DNA of 64,000 bases from the NCBI RefSeq assembly GCF_020085105.1, contig NC_058063.1:13173651-13237650 (forward strand), written 5' to 3'. The notes under the pieces are model-generated. The model was not told the origin of the DNA, ran no database searches, and saw only the letters and a list, made by a program, of their open reading frames with translations. Below are positions 1 to 14,823 of the stretch, in pieces; within the stretch, counting starts at the first letter, position 1, and each line of letters opens with the position of its first letter. The DNA comes from Siniperca chuatsi. Taxonomy: Eukaryota; Chordata; Actinopteri; Centrarchiformes; Sinipercidae. Made by a program: the position numbers and the translations under genes.

Positions 1-1717
1 CGGAGAGCGTCGGGCGCTGCCTAAAAGAACGGAGCAGCCACCCACCAATCCGACTGGGGTTACTGAGGGCACAGGAGGAGGAGGAGGGAGTCCTTCCCTC
101 CTTTCACACACACTCCTTATTTGTTCACTTTTTTTTCTCCTTTCTCCTTCCTCACACTCTCTCTATAGAAAACATTTGAGCTTCTCTTTTTGCTTTATTT
201 GAGGGGGTTTTTGTGCCGTTTTCTGCGTTCTTCTCACTCCCTGTTTGTTTCCCGGCCTCTTTTTTTCTCAGTCTGTCTCCTTCTCCCATATAAATTTCTT
301 TTTTCCCCACACACACAGATCTCTGCTCTGTCTCAGGTGATTATCTTGATGTCAACACTGCCACAGAGTTTCTCCCCATGTCTCCACCATGATTTGTGTG
401 TGTCCAACTGTGTGTGTGTGTGTCTCAGTGGGTTCGGGGCTATGGCATCGCTCAGCTGCTACTTCTCTAACTGGGTTTGTCTGTAAAGAGCTTAGCACCG
501 GTGGGCGTTGGAGAGCGCTAAGCTGATTACCGTCTACTAACGAGCCACTTCTCACATGGAGACCGTGTATGTGTGTGTACTTCTGTCTGGCTATAATATT
601 GTTTGTTTATGTGGCTGCGTGCGGTTTCAGTACATGTTTGTGTAGGTTGGGTATGTGTTGTGTCTTGAGCTGTGATGAGGCCGGATGGATCAGGTGGACG
701 AGGTTCAGGGGATGACAGGAGGTTAGACTTGATCTCGGGGTCAGCTAAAGTGCTGACGATATCAATAGGGTGAGAATCCAGTTAAGACTCCTGCAGAGGG
801 TGTCAAGTTATTCTCAGAGGAGCCGCCATGGAAATCCCTTTTTTTCCCCACTTGGGCTTTGCCTTGATCTGACTAAACTGTTTGAATTGTGCCCAATAAA
901 GCCATTTTAAACCAGACGGCTCTTTCTGAATGACTCCTGGACACTTTGCAATGAAGCAAAGAAGGTGATCACGTTCAAAAATGTTTTCATCATTTGTCTG
1001 GAACAGTCCACAGTAAATACAGTCACGAAATACTCGGGCTGAACCTGAATCTTTCAAGTCGAACGCAAAGTTGCCAGTTTGGGCCGACTTACTTTATTTT
1101 GTCATGTACTATTATTGCTGTTGTTATTATTATGGTATTATTAGTATGTTATTCATCCTCATTCATTCCTCCACCCAATTACACGACAGCCCAGCCTTGT
1201 GCAACGCAGAGCAGCCAAACTCCCTCAAGAGCCTACATATCAAGTTTCACGTTTTACCTACAAGACACACATTTTAGTGCCTTGATTGTCCTCTGTGATG
1301 TGAAAATATCATGTAAATATCAATAAAATTGCATGCAGTCAAAGAAATAAAAGGTTTCTATTTCTAATTTCTATTTCTTGAGTATTTCTTCTTTCACATC
1401 TTTTGAAATTCTGTTTACTGCTTTAAATGATTCCGTTACAAGGCACATATGCTTTTGTGTCATAGTATACAAGGTTTATCTCTTTTAAAAAAATGGATGG
1501 CAACTTGTCAAGACACCAGGCCTTTTTTCCTCTGTAATAAACCTGTTACAGGGAAAATTGCATCTATGAGTATCTATAGAAAAATGGACCAATTTAGCTC
1601 ACAATAAGTAAGATATTACATTAGTCATATACTTTAAGGCCCTGCATACCCCCATTGGTGTTTTCAATTACTCTGGCTAATTACACTTCTAGTCAGGTTG
1701 AAGTTGGATGGGAAATA
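1..1717. other. Window edge: GC-rich start, then non-coding DNA
   Basis: The first 70 bases are GC-rich and could be the edge of a 5' untranslated exon, but no open frame with a credible start follows. A pyrimidine tract ends in cag at 320 and is followed 18 bases later by a possible donor at 339. This may be a microexon or chance. The rest is AT-rich with short TG runs. No gene can be supported. Confidence 0.4.
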
Positions 1718-2002
1718 TACTCATTTGCCACTTTATTAGGTACACCTAGCTAAAACTAGTTTTGTTAACCCCATTTCTGTCAATGAGGGTAGACAAAATA
1801 CTAGAAACGTCTCTCGGTAAAATGTAATACAATTGAACAGCACCACACACTAAGGCCTTCAAAATGACCATGTGGTTGAATCAAAACCCCTCTAAAACAA
1901 CAAAAACTGAAAATTATAACCTTCATAAAGCTAGGATTTATGACTGTGTTAGACTACTCTGGTTTTAGCAAGCTTTACCTAATAAACTGGCAAATGAGTG
2001 TA
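1718..2002. mobile_element. Non-autonomous DNA element with inverted ends (family A, copy 1)
   Basis: The two ends are inverted repeats of about 28 bases: the left reads ACTCATTTGCCACTTTATTA and the right is its near-perfect reverse complement, ending at 2000. The inside has no coding frame. A second, more diverged copy lies in dvl2 intron 1 near 40,260-40,511. I recognise the motif as a common fish repeat but cannot name the superfamily. Confidence 0.7.
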
Positions 2003-6229
<4,227 letters not shown>

Positions 6230-6470
6230 TTGCATGTTCTACAAATCACAGCTTAGCATGGTGCAAAACATGGCTCAGGCCCATCCTACATCCAACACAT
6301 GGTCAAACCATACACCCCAGCCCGTCCACTACGCTTTGCTACTGCCGACTGTTTGCTATCCTGGCTCCACAATGGTGGAACGAGCTCCCTATCGACATCA
6401 GGACAGCAGAAGCTCTACACATACAGTCTCACTCCCGGTTATTCCCCCTAAATTCAGAGCTGCGATGCCC
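6230..6470 (+). mobile_element. 3' tail of a LINE (non-LTR retrotransposon)
   Basis: The plus-strand frame contains FAILAPQWWNELPIDIRTAE at about 6352-6411. This matches the pattern LAPxWWNxLPxxIRTAxSL known from the C-terminal end of fish LINE reverse-transcriptase proteins, probably L2/Rex-like. Only the last 80 or so codons remain and there is no reverse-transcriptase core, so this is a 5'-truncated dead copy. Confidence 0.6.
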
Positions 6471-6989
6471 TTAATAAAGCAAGATGTAGCAACTTAAGAC
6501 GAATGGGGCAGCTTCTGTGATGTGTGTGTTTGTGCTGTTGCAGTATGAAGGGGCAGGGGTGTCTCTATTAATAATTACACAATTTATCTTCAGACTGGAG
6601 CAGAGGCCAGAAGCTGGCACGTGGACACACACACAGAGGCACTGTGAAATACAGATTGGCATCAGTTGCAAACCAGATTCCACATTGTTGTCAGTTTAAT
6701 CATCCAGAGGTTTGTCAGTTGTTCTCTGTACCTTCTGACTATGCGAAACACTCAGAGACAGTGAGACAGCATAGGGTGAATTTGGTTTAGTAGGTAAGTG
6801 AGGACCACATTTATTATTTCCAGTCACATACTAGCATACAAAAGAAAGCTTTGACTTCATCTTGTGGAAGATGTTTTTGAAATCAATTTCATGGACAGTT
6901 TCATCAGGTGGAAAAAAACACATAATTGAGCCGATGTAAGTGGGAAGCAGGTCTGACTGTAATGGCATCAATATATGTTTTTTAAGGGT

Positions 6990-7080
6990 TTGTCACTAAG
7001 AGCGACTCCTTTCATATTGCACATAGTCATTTGTTCCATTGTTAATATAAAAATATTGATTAGAGCAGCTTTAAGGTTTT
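6990..7080 (+). repeat. 3' fragment of repeat family B
   Basis: It shares with 47,380-47,465 a run reading TTTGTCACTA, then CATTGTTAATATAAAAATA, then GATT and GCAGCTTTAA. Only the last 90 or so bases of the family are present. Confidence 0.65.
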
Positions 7081-7807
7081 TGTTTTACATGTTTGAAAAC
7101 TTTTGAATACTGTATTCTAGTATCGTGATATTGATTTCAGCCCTATTGCCAGTCTTATGTAGTATTAAACAAGGGGGTATTTTAATGTATTGGTCGGTGT
7201 TTTCATTTGTTTCCTGTATGAAGATTTTCCAAGAAATTTTCACTGTGGCAGTTAAACTGTCTGAGTATCATGTCTACTTTGCCTTGTATTGAGAAACTGC
7301 TTAACTGAAGACTTATTTATCTTTTCATCTCGCTTGAACAAAAGGTTTACCTTCGAAGAGTTTCAACTTTCAATAAGTCTGATAAGGTTCCCGACAGTAT
7401 GCCAAACAAAGGAATTATCCTACTAACTGTTATTTGAATTATGCTGATCTTACACAGCGCCGGGTGAAGCAAGACAGAAAACAAATGTCTCAACAGCAGC
7501 TCCGTCGCTCAGCTGCCTTTCTTAAAGATGGTGCAACAGCTTCTTGTGTTTCATTTTGTTTGTCGGTCCACGTCAGAGAGCCGGAACGAGCTGGCCTCTG
7601 GCATTCTGGGAAAAGCCTTACTCAGAACTGAGGACCCCACCTGCTTATGCTGTCACGCTATATATCACTTCACTCAAGACGCCACCTCCGTGTGTGTGTG
7701 TTTGTGCTCAGGAGGGCCACATTGGTAGAAAGTGGCCGAACTGGTGGAGCGACACTGCACACAGAGACAGAGAGGCATTGGTGGTCTGAGTCAGCAAACA
7801 CTGAAAA

Positions 7808-7854
<47 letters not shown>
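7808..7854. repeat. Compound (TG)9(GA)15 microsatellite
   Basis: TG repeats to 7825 pass directly into GA repeats to 7854. Confidence 0.95.
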
Positions 7855-7859
<5 letters not shown>

Positions 7860-8394
7860 ATAACATTCCCCAAAACCTTTTAGTTCAGCTGGCTTTAGCT
7901 CTGCGTATCCTGTCCAGGGACAGAATGTCCAATGTCAGATTTCACAACAGTAGCCAGTTTCTGTTACCCAAGGACGCCCATATTTTAAACGCTATATGTA
8001 CAACTACCAAAGGAAGTTTCTGCTCAAATCGGGTTTGAGTTTTTATACAAATCCAATGTGTTTTGAATAGTTCACTCCAAAAACATATCTTTTTAACCTT
8101 GAGGTATGTGTTTGACTTTTGGACCTACAGTGGAATCATTTGCCGACCAAACACAATTTTTTGTAGCATGAGCTGTTTGAAGAAATTTAATGGACATTTT
8201 ATGTTTTTATTGGCACCAATTATTTCCCTCATATCGTAGGTAGTTTGGTAGACTACTGCAACTACAGGCCACTAACTCGGTAAATGTTTGTTGTTCCTAT
8301 AAACCTGATTACAGTTTTAATTGATACAGTCTCTATTTTGGGCTGAACTGTCACTGTACGGCCATACAGGGATGTGAAAAGTAGGGTATTTAAT

Positions 8395-8562
8395 TTACAG
8401 TGATATAAAACAGAGAAAAGCAGCAAATCGTCACGTTGGACAAGCTGGAACCAGAGAATATTTGGTGTTTTTGCCTGATAAATGACTTAATGATGATTAA
8501 TCACTAATCAAAATAGTTGGCAGTCAATTTTCTGATAATTGAATAATTGTTTCAGCCCTAAT
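8395..8562 (+). repeat. ATTAATCGAT-rich interspersed repeat (family C)
   Basis: Shows the family landmarks in order: ACAGAGAAAAGCAGCAAATC, a stretch with GCTGGAACCAGAGAATATTT, AATGACTTAA, ATCAAAATAGTTGGC, and the end TTGTTTCAGCCCT. Related copies lie at about 10,345-10,430, 24,535-24,655, 39,935-40,250, 51,975-52,310 and 54,755-54,960, all in the same orientation. Confidence 0.75.
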
Positions 8563-8679
8563 AAAAAGTGTCGTAGTCACACCTGCAGAGAGCATGGAGG
8601 CTTGAATTTTGCTCTAACTCAGTTGCACTCTGTAAACCACCCACTACAAGGTTGGGAGCATTTTCAAAAGCTTCCAGGT

Positions 8680-8680
<1 letters not shown>

Positions 8681-8732
<52 letters not shown>
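8681..8732. repeat. (CA)26 microsatellite
   Basis: Pure CA dinucleotide tract of 52 bases. Confidence 0.97.
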
Positions 8733-8734
<2 letters not shown>

Positions 8735-10267
8735 GGCCAGTGTAGGGTTCAGCTGACTCTCCATCAACGTTCACAGCTTTAAAGTACAAAAAGTCCAAGT
8801 CTAATGCTGTTTACAATCTGTTGACAGTCAACTATGTAAAGGCCCACATGCTCGCCCAATGATGTGACAGGATAACGAATGCAAACTGGACATTCAGATT
8901 TTGTTCAAGGATGATCTAAAAATACTCGAATGTGAAGCTGCACGTGGGCAATGACTGTGGTTCTCCCACAAATGTGCTTCCCCCCCTTTTTTCCCCAACT
9001 CAGCACTGCTGCCCTGTCTCTGTCTGTCTCTTCCTGTCCCCACACATTCCAGCTCCTCTGTGCCGTAACACACCCACTCAGTCTCTCCCGCTGTGTTGCT
9101 GCATAATGAAACCTACCCTGCACCCTCTTGTCTTTTTTTTCCTCCACTTAAATCATTATACAATCATGTCAAAAAATCTGACACAACACATACAGAAATT
9201 ACATTTAATGAGTAAAAGCTTTTAATATGTCATGTAAAAATTGCTTGTGGCCCTTTCTCACTCACTCACTTTCTCCACCTTTCTCTTGAGATTTCACAAC
9301 ACCATGTCATACACTGGTGTGTGTTTGTGTGAGTATCCTCAGTACACCTGTGTTCTCCCCCTTGCAACCGTACGCCACCACACAGGTAGTTGTATGTACA
9401 TATACATTACACACCTGCACATGCACACACACCTGGTTAATAGGTTGTTACGTGGCCGTTGTAGCTGCAGCGAGTGTGACTGACAGCAGCAGTTAAAGTC
9501 GGGAAAGAGTGTGTCTGAAAGTGCAATGAGCACACACAGCGCTCATTTTCAACCCCACAGAACCTGCTCTCCTCTGCCAATTGCATAGTGTAATATGTAG
9601 TATGGAAATTTAGAGCAAGACATGAAGGGAAAATGTGCTGCGTTCATTGTTCTTATAATAGGGGTGTTTAAAACAATAAAAAGCTTCCAGTCAGACAATT
9701 TATTGTTGGTATCAGTCAAGCATGGTGGGCAGTACTGCAACGCCTTCTTCCTCAGGTTTTCCGTTGATGTGTTCAGCCTTGCTGATAATCGATGCTCACC
9801 CAGTAGCCAGTTCATCTTGTGTTTATTCAAAGCAAACTGCTGCTGGTGTTTCTGTGAACATAAAAGGCTTCCTGTGTCCCAGAAGACTTTTCCATGGAAA
9901 GACCTGCCGTCCCTTTTGAGGCCAGCAAATAGAAAATGTAATCATTTTTACTAACCAATCCAAATAATTATATCTTGTTCAACACTGGTGTAAACTGTGG
10001 AAAAACAAAAACCTACTGTCACTGATTATTACTCCTTATTAACTCAGATATCAAGCTACAAATAGAGATAATCAGAAAATTTCAATAAAGTGGTCGCAGT
10101 TGTCAATTAAATATGTTAAGTTAATTAAATAAGTTTTAAGATAGTTTTGATATATTGGGTGTCATTTATTTTAATTATTCTCACAATTTAGTCGCTATAT
10201 TTCCGTGCATTTTATTTTTCTGTCTTCCGATCTGTTATATCATTGGTTTAATTCCATCAAATGCGAA

Positions 10268-10873
10268 AGCTGGTACTCCACCCAAAGTCTGTCGTCTGAG
10301 TATCAAATACTCATTCCGACTTTAAAGGTGACTTTGTTGTTGAGTTTATAGCTACAACTAACTTCCTTTTCATTATTGATTCATCTGCAGATTATTTTCT
10401 CCATTAATCGATCGATTTGTCTCTGAAAATAGTGCGATATTTACGCACGACCTTCTTCAGCTTACGAAAAAATAGCTTTAGCTTGCTTAGGCTAGAGCCC
10501 CTTTCTTCCATTGACCAATTAGAGACTTTATTTTGAGCTGGTCCGACCAATGGAACAGCAGGAAGTGGGCGCCGATTTGTGCACAAACTAAAGAGCGCGC
10601 TTGGTCACAACCTCTACAGGGTCATGCATGAGGATTGAAATGGAAATGTTTAGCAGTTGTTTTGGTGAAAATGTGACTATTTGGAAAGTGATGAGTGTTA
10701 GACCGCAAGAAGTACATTAGGCTGCATGGGTCATTTTACAAGTTACTGTGGATGTTTTGATACTTTTGTTTGACCGCGGGACTGGGCCAATGCAACCCCT
10801 TGTGACTGTTGCGCCCATAAGATTCAAGTGTTTGATACTCACAGATAGATTTTTGAGTGGAGTATCACTTTAA
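10268..10873. mobile_element. Inverted-end DNA element with a nested repeat
   Basis: The left end (10,272-10,312) reads GGTACTCCACCCAAAGTCTG and continues to GAGTATCAAATACTC. The right end (10,826-10,871) is its inverted counterpart, with TTTGATACTC and TTGAGTGGAGTATC. The inside has no real coding frame. A fragment of the ATTAATCGAT-rich family C sits within it at about 10,345-10,430, so one element appears nested in another. Confidence 0.6.
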
Positions 10874-11143
10874 CCTAATTGTCTTCCACAGATGTGCCAG
10901 ATTCATGACTAACAAATAAGTACTGTGAAATCAGACACATATCATGTGGTCACACTGCGAACATTATATCTTCATAACTGACAGACTTTCTGGCGTCACT
11001 GGAAGAAATTAAATGAGGTGACACAGGAGCTATCCTGATGCTTCAGTCTGCCAGTGTTCATTCTGTGTATCTGCAGCTGTCTTGACGCTGAATCCCAGCT
11101 CATGTTGCGCTGTTGTACCTCTTACCCGCTTTCCTGCTTGCAG

Positions 11144-11243
11144 GATAGATGATTTAATGGAATCAAGTATAATAACAGCACTGGAGGATTGCAAAGCTAA
11201 AGTCGCTGGCACGAAAAATTGCTGCCATTGTGGAAACAACAGT
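11144..11243 (+). other. Exon-like or conserved non-coding island
   Basis: A pyrimidine-rich acceptor (TTTCCTGCTTGCAG) precedes 100 bases open in one frame, followed by a canonical donor GTGAGT. The frame reads IDDLMESSIITALEDCKAKV and then AGTKNCCHCGNNS. No neighbouring exon is seen and I do not recognise the peptide. The segment also holds CCATTGTGG, a SOX-type site, so a conserved enhancer is an equally good reading. Confidence 0.25.
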
Positions 11244-11950
11244 GTGAGTGGAATTGCTGGGATTTTTACATCCCAATAATGATGTAATCCCTTAATGGTT
11301 TCCAGAAGAAAGTTCTTTGCTTCCTTAAACATGTAGGTCAAAGGTCAGGGTTGGCTACAGAGCTGCGCCCTTGGAGCTGGAAGGAATTTGATATCTTGCA
11401 CAAAGACATCAACAGGTTGGGTGCTTGAAATCTCTCAAACCATGTGTTTTTTTTGTCTGAATGCAAAGCACAGATTGATGTATCCAAGGAGTAGCACATT
11501 TTCTGCCTCTGGGCTCGTAAAAAAGATGAGATATAGCGATGAACACCATGGGGATTTCCAGTGATTCTCACCCATCTTTTCCCATGTGAAAACTGTAGAA
11601 CCCCCCACCACTTTTTGTTCCCATGCAGGTTGGTTGAGTGCACTGGTGTTTAGTCTTTCTCCAGCTTCTCTTTTCATTTATTGTAACCATATGATGGAGT
11701 CTAATGCCACTGGTGTAGGTCTGCCCACTTTCCTTTAAAATAAAATATGATTTAACCCAAACTGACTGAGTGACCAGTGCACTCTGTGACTCACATCACG
11801 TTGCTTAGACCAGCTCCGTGTCTTGTGGGAGCCGGGGCGGCATGAAAATGACAGACTGACACACTCGATTTACGACCAGAGAACAGGGTGGCTTTCAATT
11901 TTAGGCAGCCCTCGATTGAGACATCACATAGACCCAGACTCTCCTAATTA

Positions 11951-11972
11951 CACACACACACACACACACACA
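11951..11972. repeat. (CA)11 microsatellite
   Basis: Pure CA tract of 22 bases. Confidence 0.93.
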
Positions 11973-13052
11973 GAGAACAGTTATTGGCTAGACACGGACT
12001 GCGGAGGCAGATAGCCTTGTCTAACCTCTTGATTTAAACAGTCTGGCAGAGAAAGGGGAAGAGAAGCACACATACACTCACACAATCGCTACCGCGGTCA
12101 TTATTACATCGATCTGCCCACAGATGGAGAAACGATGCAAGGAAATGAATGAATGAGATCGATAGACAAAAAAGCGAGGGTCAGACTGATGGCAGAGGAG
12201 GCTTAGGGAAAAAAAGAAGGCAATATCTGATTAGAGTGGAAACATTTTCTGTGTAGTTGCATATAAGAGAGTGCATGTGAGTCTGTGCATTAGGATGAGG
12301 CACTGGAGAGTTGTTTTGCATGATCCCCCTGTATAATTTCCCATGTCTGTGCTTGGGGAAAGGTCATCATTAAGTGAATGTCATCCGCGTAATTATAGTA
12401 TCTTCCTCTGTGTTCCTCTGTGTCTGAGTTTGCATGTGTGTGTCCATGGCAGTGCACCAGTGCGTGTCCAGCCTGTCTCCTCCGGTCCCTTTGGTTGGCT
12501 GGCTTGATTGTTGCTGTTTTCGAGCTTGCTGCCTGAATGAGGGAGCCGCTGCGATCCACTCTGCTCTGCTTTAGCCCGTCATGGCTTGGCCGGCTGGCGG
12601 GCACCGTCTGTGCTGAGGGGGGACTAAATATAGCTCACTGCACCAGGAAGAAGACAAACTGGGGAGAGAGGGAGGGGCATAAATATAGAGTGCCCTCGTG
12701 CAATTAGAGAGTCAAGCACTGCTGGGAAATTTTAGGGAGAGACACAGAGAACTCTCTCTCAGCCTGTTCTCTTTACTAGCTTTGTGCTTTGGCTGACAGC
12801 AGCCTGAGTGCCTTTGGTGTGAGTCATCACATCTGACAGAAAGTAACCCAGTTTAAAGGGCATTGACTAATCTTTATAGTAGTCATGATCCTGCTTTTAT
12901 TGCAAACTCTAGAACCCACTGTTTTGCATTTTTCACTCATTCTTTCATCGTAACATACATGATAAGACCTTTACAGGTGTGACAGAGCAATTATACTGTA
13001 ATCATACTCAACAATGCCCTAATCTAAATGGTAGCATGAGATTGTCATTGAT

Positions 13053-14135
13053 TTAAAGGGCCATACACACTATGTGATAAAGCGTGGCACACTGGGTAAG
13101 ATGGGTCTAATAAAATCTGTCAGACTTGTACGATATCAGTTTTGAAGCATGTTAGACTTTACACAGTGTCGGGTCAACTGGTGTATTCTGCATCACTTCA
13201 TTCCGTATCCTGATTGGTCGGTTGGGTCGTAGCAACAGTCACATTAATAGAATTTGGTCCTAAACTTCGGATGCAGAATTTTGACACAGGCTATCTTTGG
13301 TCTCCAAAGACAAATTAGGCAATCATAGAGTCATAAATTCTTGCCGTGACTTAGCCAAGAGAAATGGCCAATCATAGCTTGTCGTCTTTCACAACTTGCA
13401 TGGCTTACTTACTGTAGGTGATCAGGATAGAGGCGTCAAAACCAACAACGTCATTCTTCTCATGCTTTGGCATGTTTACAGTTGTGCATGGGAGAGCGCA
13501 CCGTGCTTCTATGGGTTAACATCACGGAACATGTGGTATAAGTTGTCAAACTAGATGAGAGAAGGCAGCAAAAAAAACCTCTGAATATTGTTTTTGTCAG
13601 GACGTCGTGAGGCTGTGTCAGTTGTCCTCCACTACATGGCATGAAACGAGCAATTGTTGGCTCCCAACACTCATTTTTGTTCCCAACACCCCACGTCTGT
13701 TGTGTCGGGCCATTATCAAGAAATATTGTGTCATTTGACCCCAGCATAAATGAGCCGTCGGTGGACGTATCCCAAATGTAATCTAGGACCATTATTTTCA
13801 ACTGACCAAAGATTTGTCTATTAACTTTCTTTGCCCAAAATAGCACAGCTTATAGGGGCCTTAAAGGCTGGGGAAAATTGTTGCTGCAGGCCCCCCAACT
13901 CCGGCAATGGAAAGGTGTGGCGGGAGATGGTTTCATACGTTGTTCAGTGATCCAACAAGCACTTTGGTTAAAGCATGCTGATCCCTTAAATCAGCTGTCG
14001 GTGGACGTGTCTCACAGTGCCACCATTAGAACCACCGTCTTTGATTGACGACCAAAGATTTCACCAGGTTTCTCTCATCGTTGTCAACTTTCGCCTGGGA
14101 CAGCCCCCAAATCACACAGTGTATACAGGCCTTAA
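13053..14135. mobile_element. TTAA-flanked inverted-end DNA transposon, non-autonomous
   Basis: TTAA stands at both borders (13,053-13,056 and 14,132-14,135), as expected for a TTAA target duplication. The inner ends are inverted: AGGGCCATACACACTATGTG on the left against GGCCTGTATACACTGTGTGA read back from the right. TTAA targets point to piggyBac or Kolobok families. A 128-codon minus-strand frame inside (13,460-13,846) shows no transposase motif. Two internal segments (about 13,750-13,815 and 13,990-14,065) are related to each other, both holding GTCGGTGGACGT and GACCAAAGATTT. Confidence 0.65.
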
Positions 14136-14739
14136 AACAACCAGATGGCTGTTTTATGCCATGTGATTCTTCTGCTCTCTCTACTCTGGAGCAGAATTAT
14201 CATTAATTCTGAATTTCTGCTTAATCCAATCAACTGTGCGAAGAAGGCCAGTAACGACTCACATGTGCGGATCTTTTGGATTATTACAGTAGCGGCATTT
14301 TCCTGATGATACACACCTGTGTGCTCACATGTCAAATGTCATAGGAAGAGCTGAAATTGCCAGAAAAACCTGGCATGATTTCTGGATCTCTCATGCTGGC
14401 ACACACACACACTTGACTCTGTGCCTGCAGCAATAGGTGTCCTCACTTTCTCCTTCCCCGCTGTTCCCTTTATCACTTTCTTCCTGTCTGAATCTAAGTC
14501 TTTTTCCAGTTTATTTGGCTGTATTGTGTATTCCTGTTGTTCGTTTTAGGGTCACTGTGTTCCCGGTCCCATAAGCAGACACTGATATCTTACATTAGAT
14601 ATTATATTTAACCTGATAAGCAAGGGACGCTGTATATACATGTTATAATATTTATATCTTCTTCATATCTAGGTTATTGTTTATTCTTCATCTAACCAAA
14701 CCATTTCCTCTTTCTCTGTGTGTCTCTTTTTTCTTCTAG

Positions 14740-14823
14740 AGTGCTGATGTCAGTGCGTCGTCCTTGGGGAAACAATCTGGTACCACTCAGAGAGCTTCAA
14801 AGCTCCGCCTGTTCCTTTTGTGA
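14740..14823 (+). other. Possible terminal coding exon of an unknown gene
   Basis: A strong pyrimidine tract and acceptor (TCTCTTTTTTCTTCTAG) is followed by 27 open codons, SADVSASSLGKQSGTTQRAS then KLRLFLL, and a TGA stop. An AATAAA signal occurs at about 15,276. The peptide is not recognised and no upstream exon is visible, so this stays a candidate. Confidence 0.2.

Larger units (their letters stand above)
6471..10267. other. Intergenic DNA with microsatellites and repeat scraps
   Basis: Contains a 3' scrap of the repeat family seen in full at 46,845-47,465 (near 6990-7080), a TG/GA compound microsatellite, a (CA)26 tract and one copy of the ATTAATCGAT-rich repeat. No coding exon can be supported. 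Confidence 0.5.
10874..13052. other. Intergenic DNA with a conserved-looking island
   Basis: No gene is recognised. It includes the exon-like or enhancer-like island at 11,144-11,243, a (CA)11 tract at 11,951-11,972, and a segment near 12,600-12,700 with MEF2-like sites. Confidence 0.45.

Noticed and set aside
10404-10586. Minus-strand frame with a basic, helix-like C-terminus
   Set aside because: Overlaps a repeat fragment nested in a mobile element; the resemblance to a cationic peptide is probably chance.
13460-13846. 128-codon minus-strand frame
   Set aside because: Lies inside the TTAA-bounded element, has no transposase signature and no splice partners.
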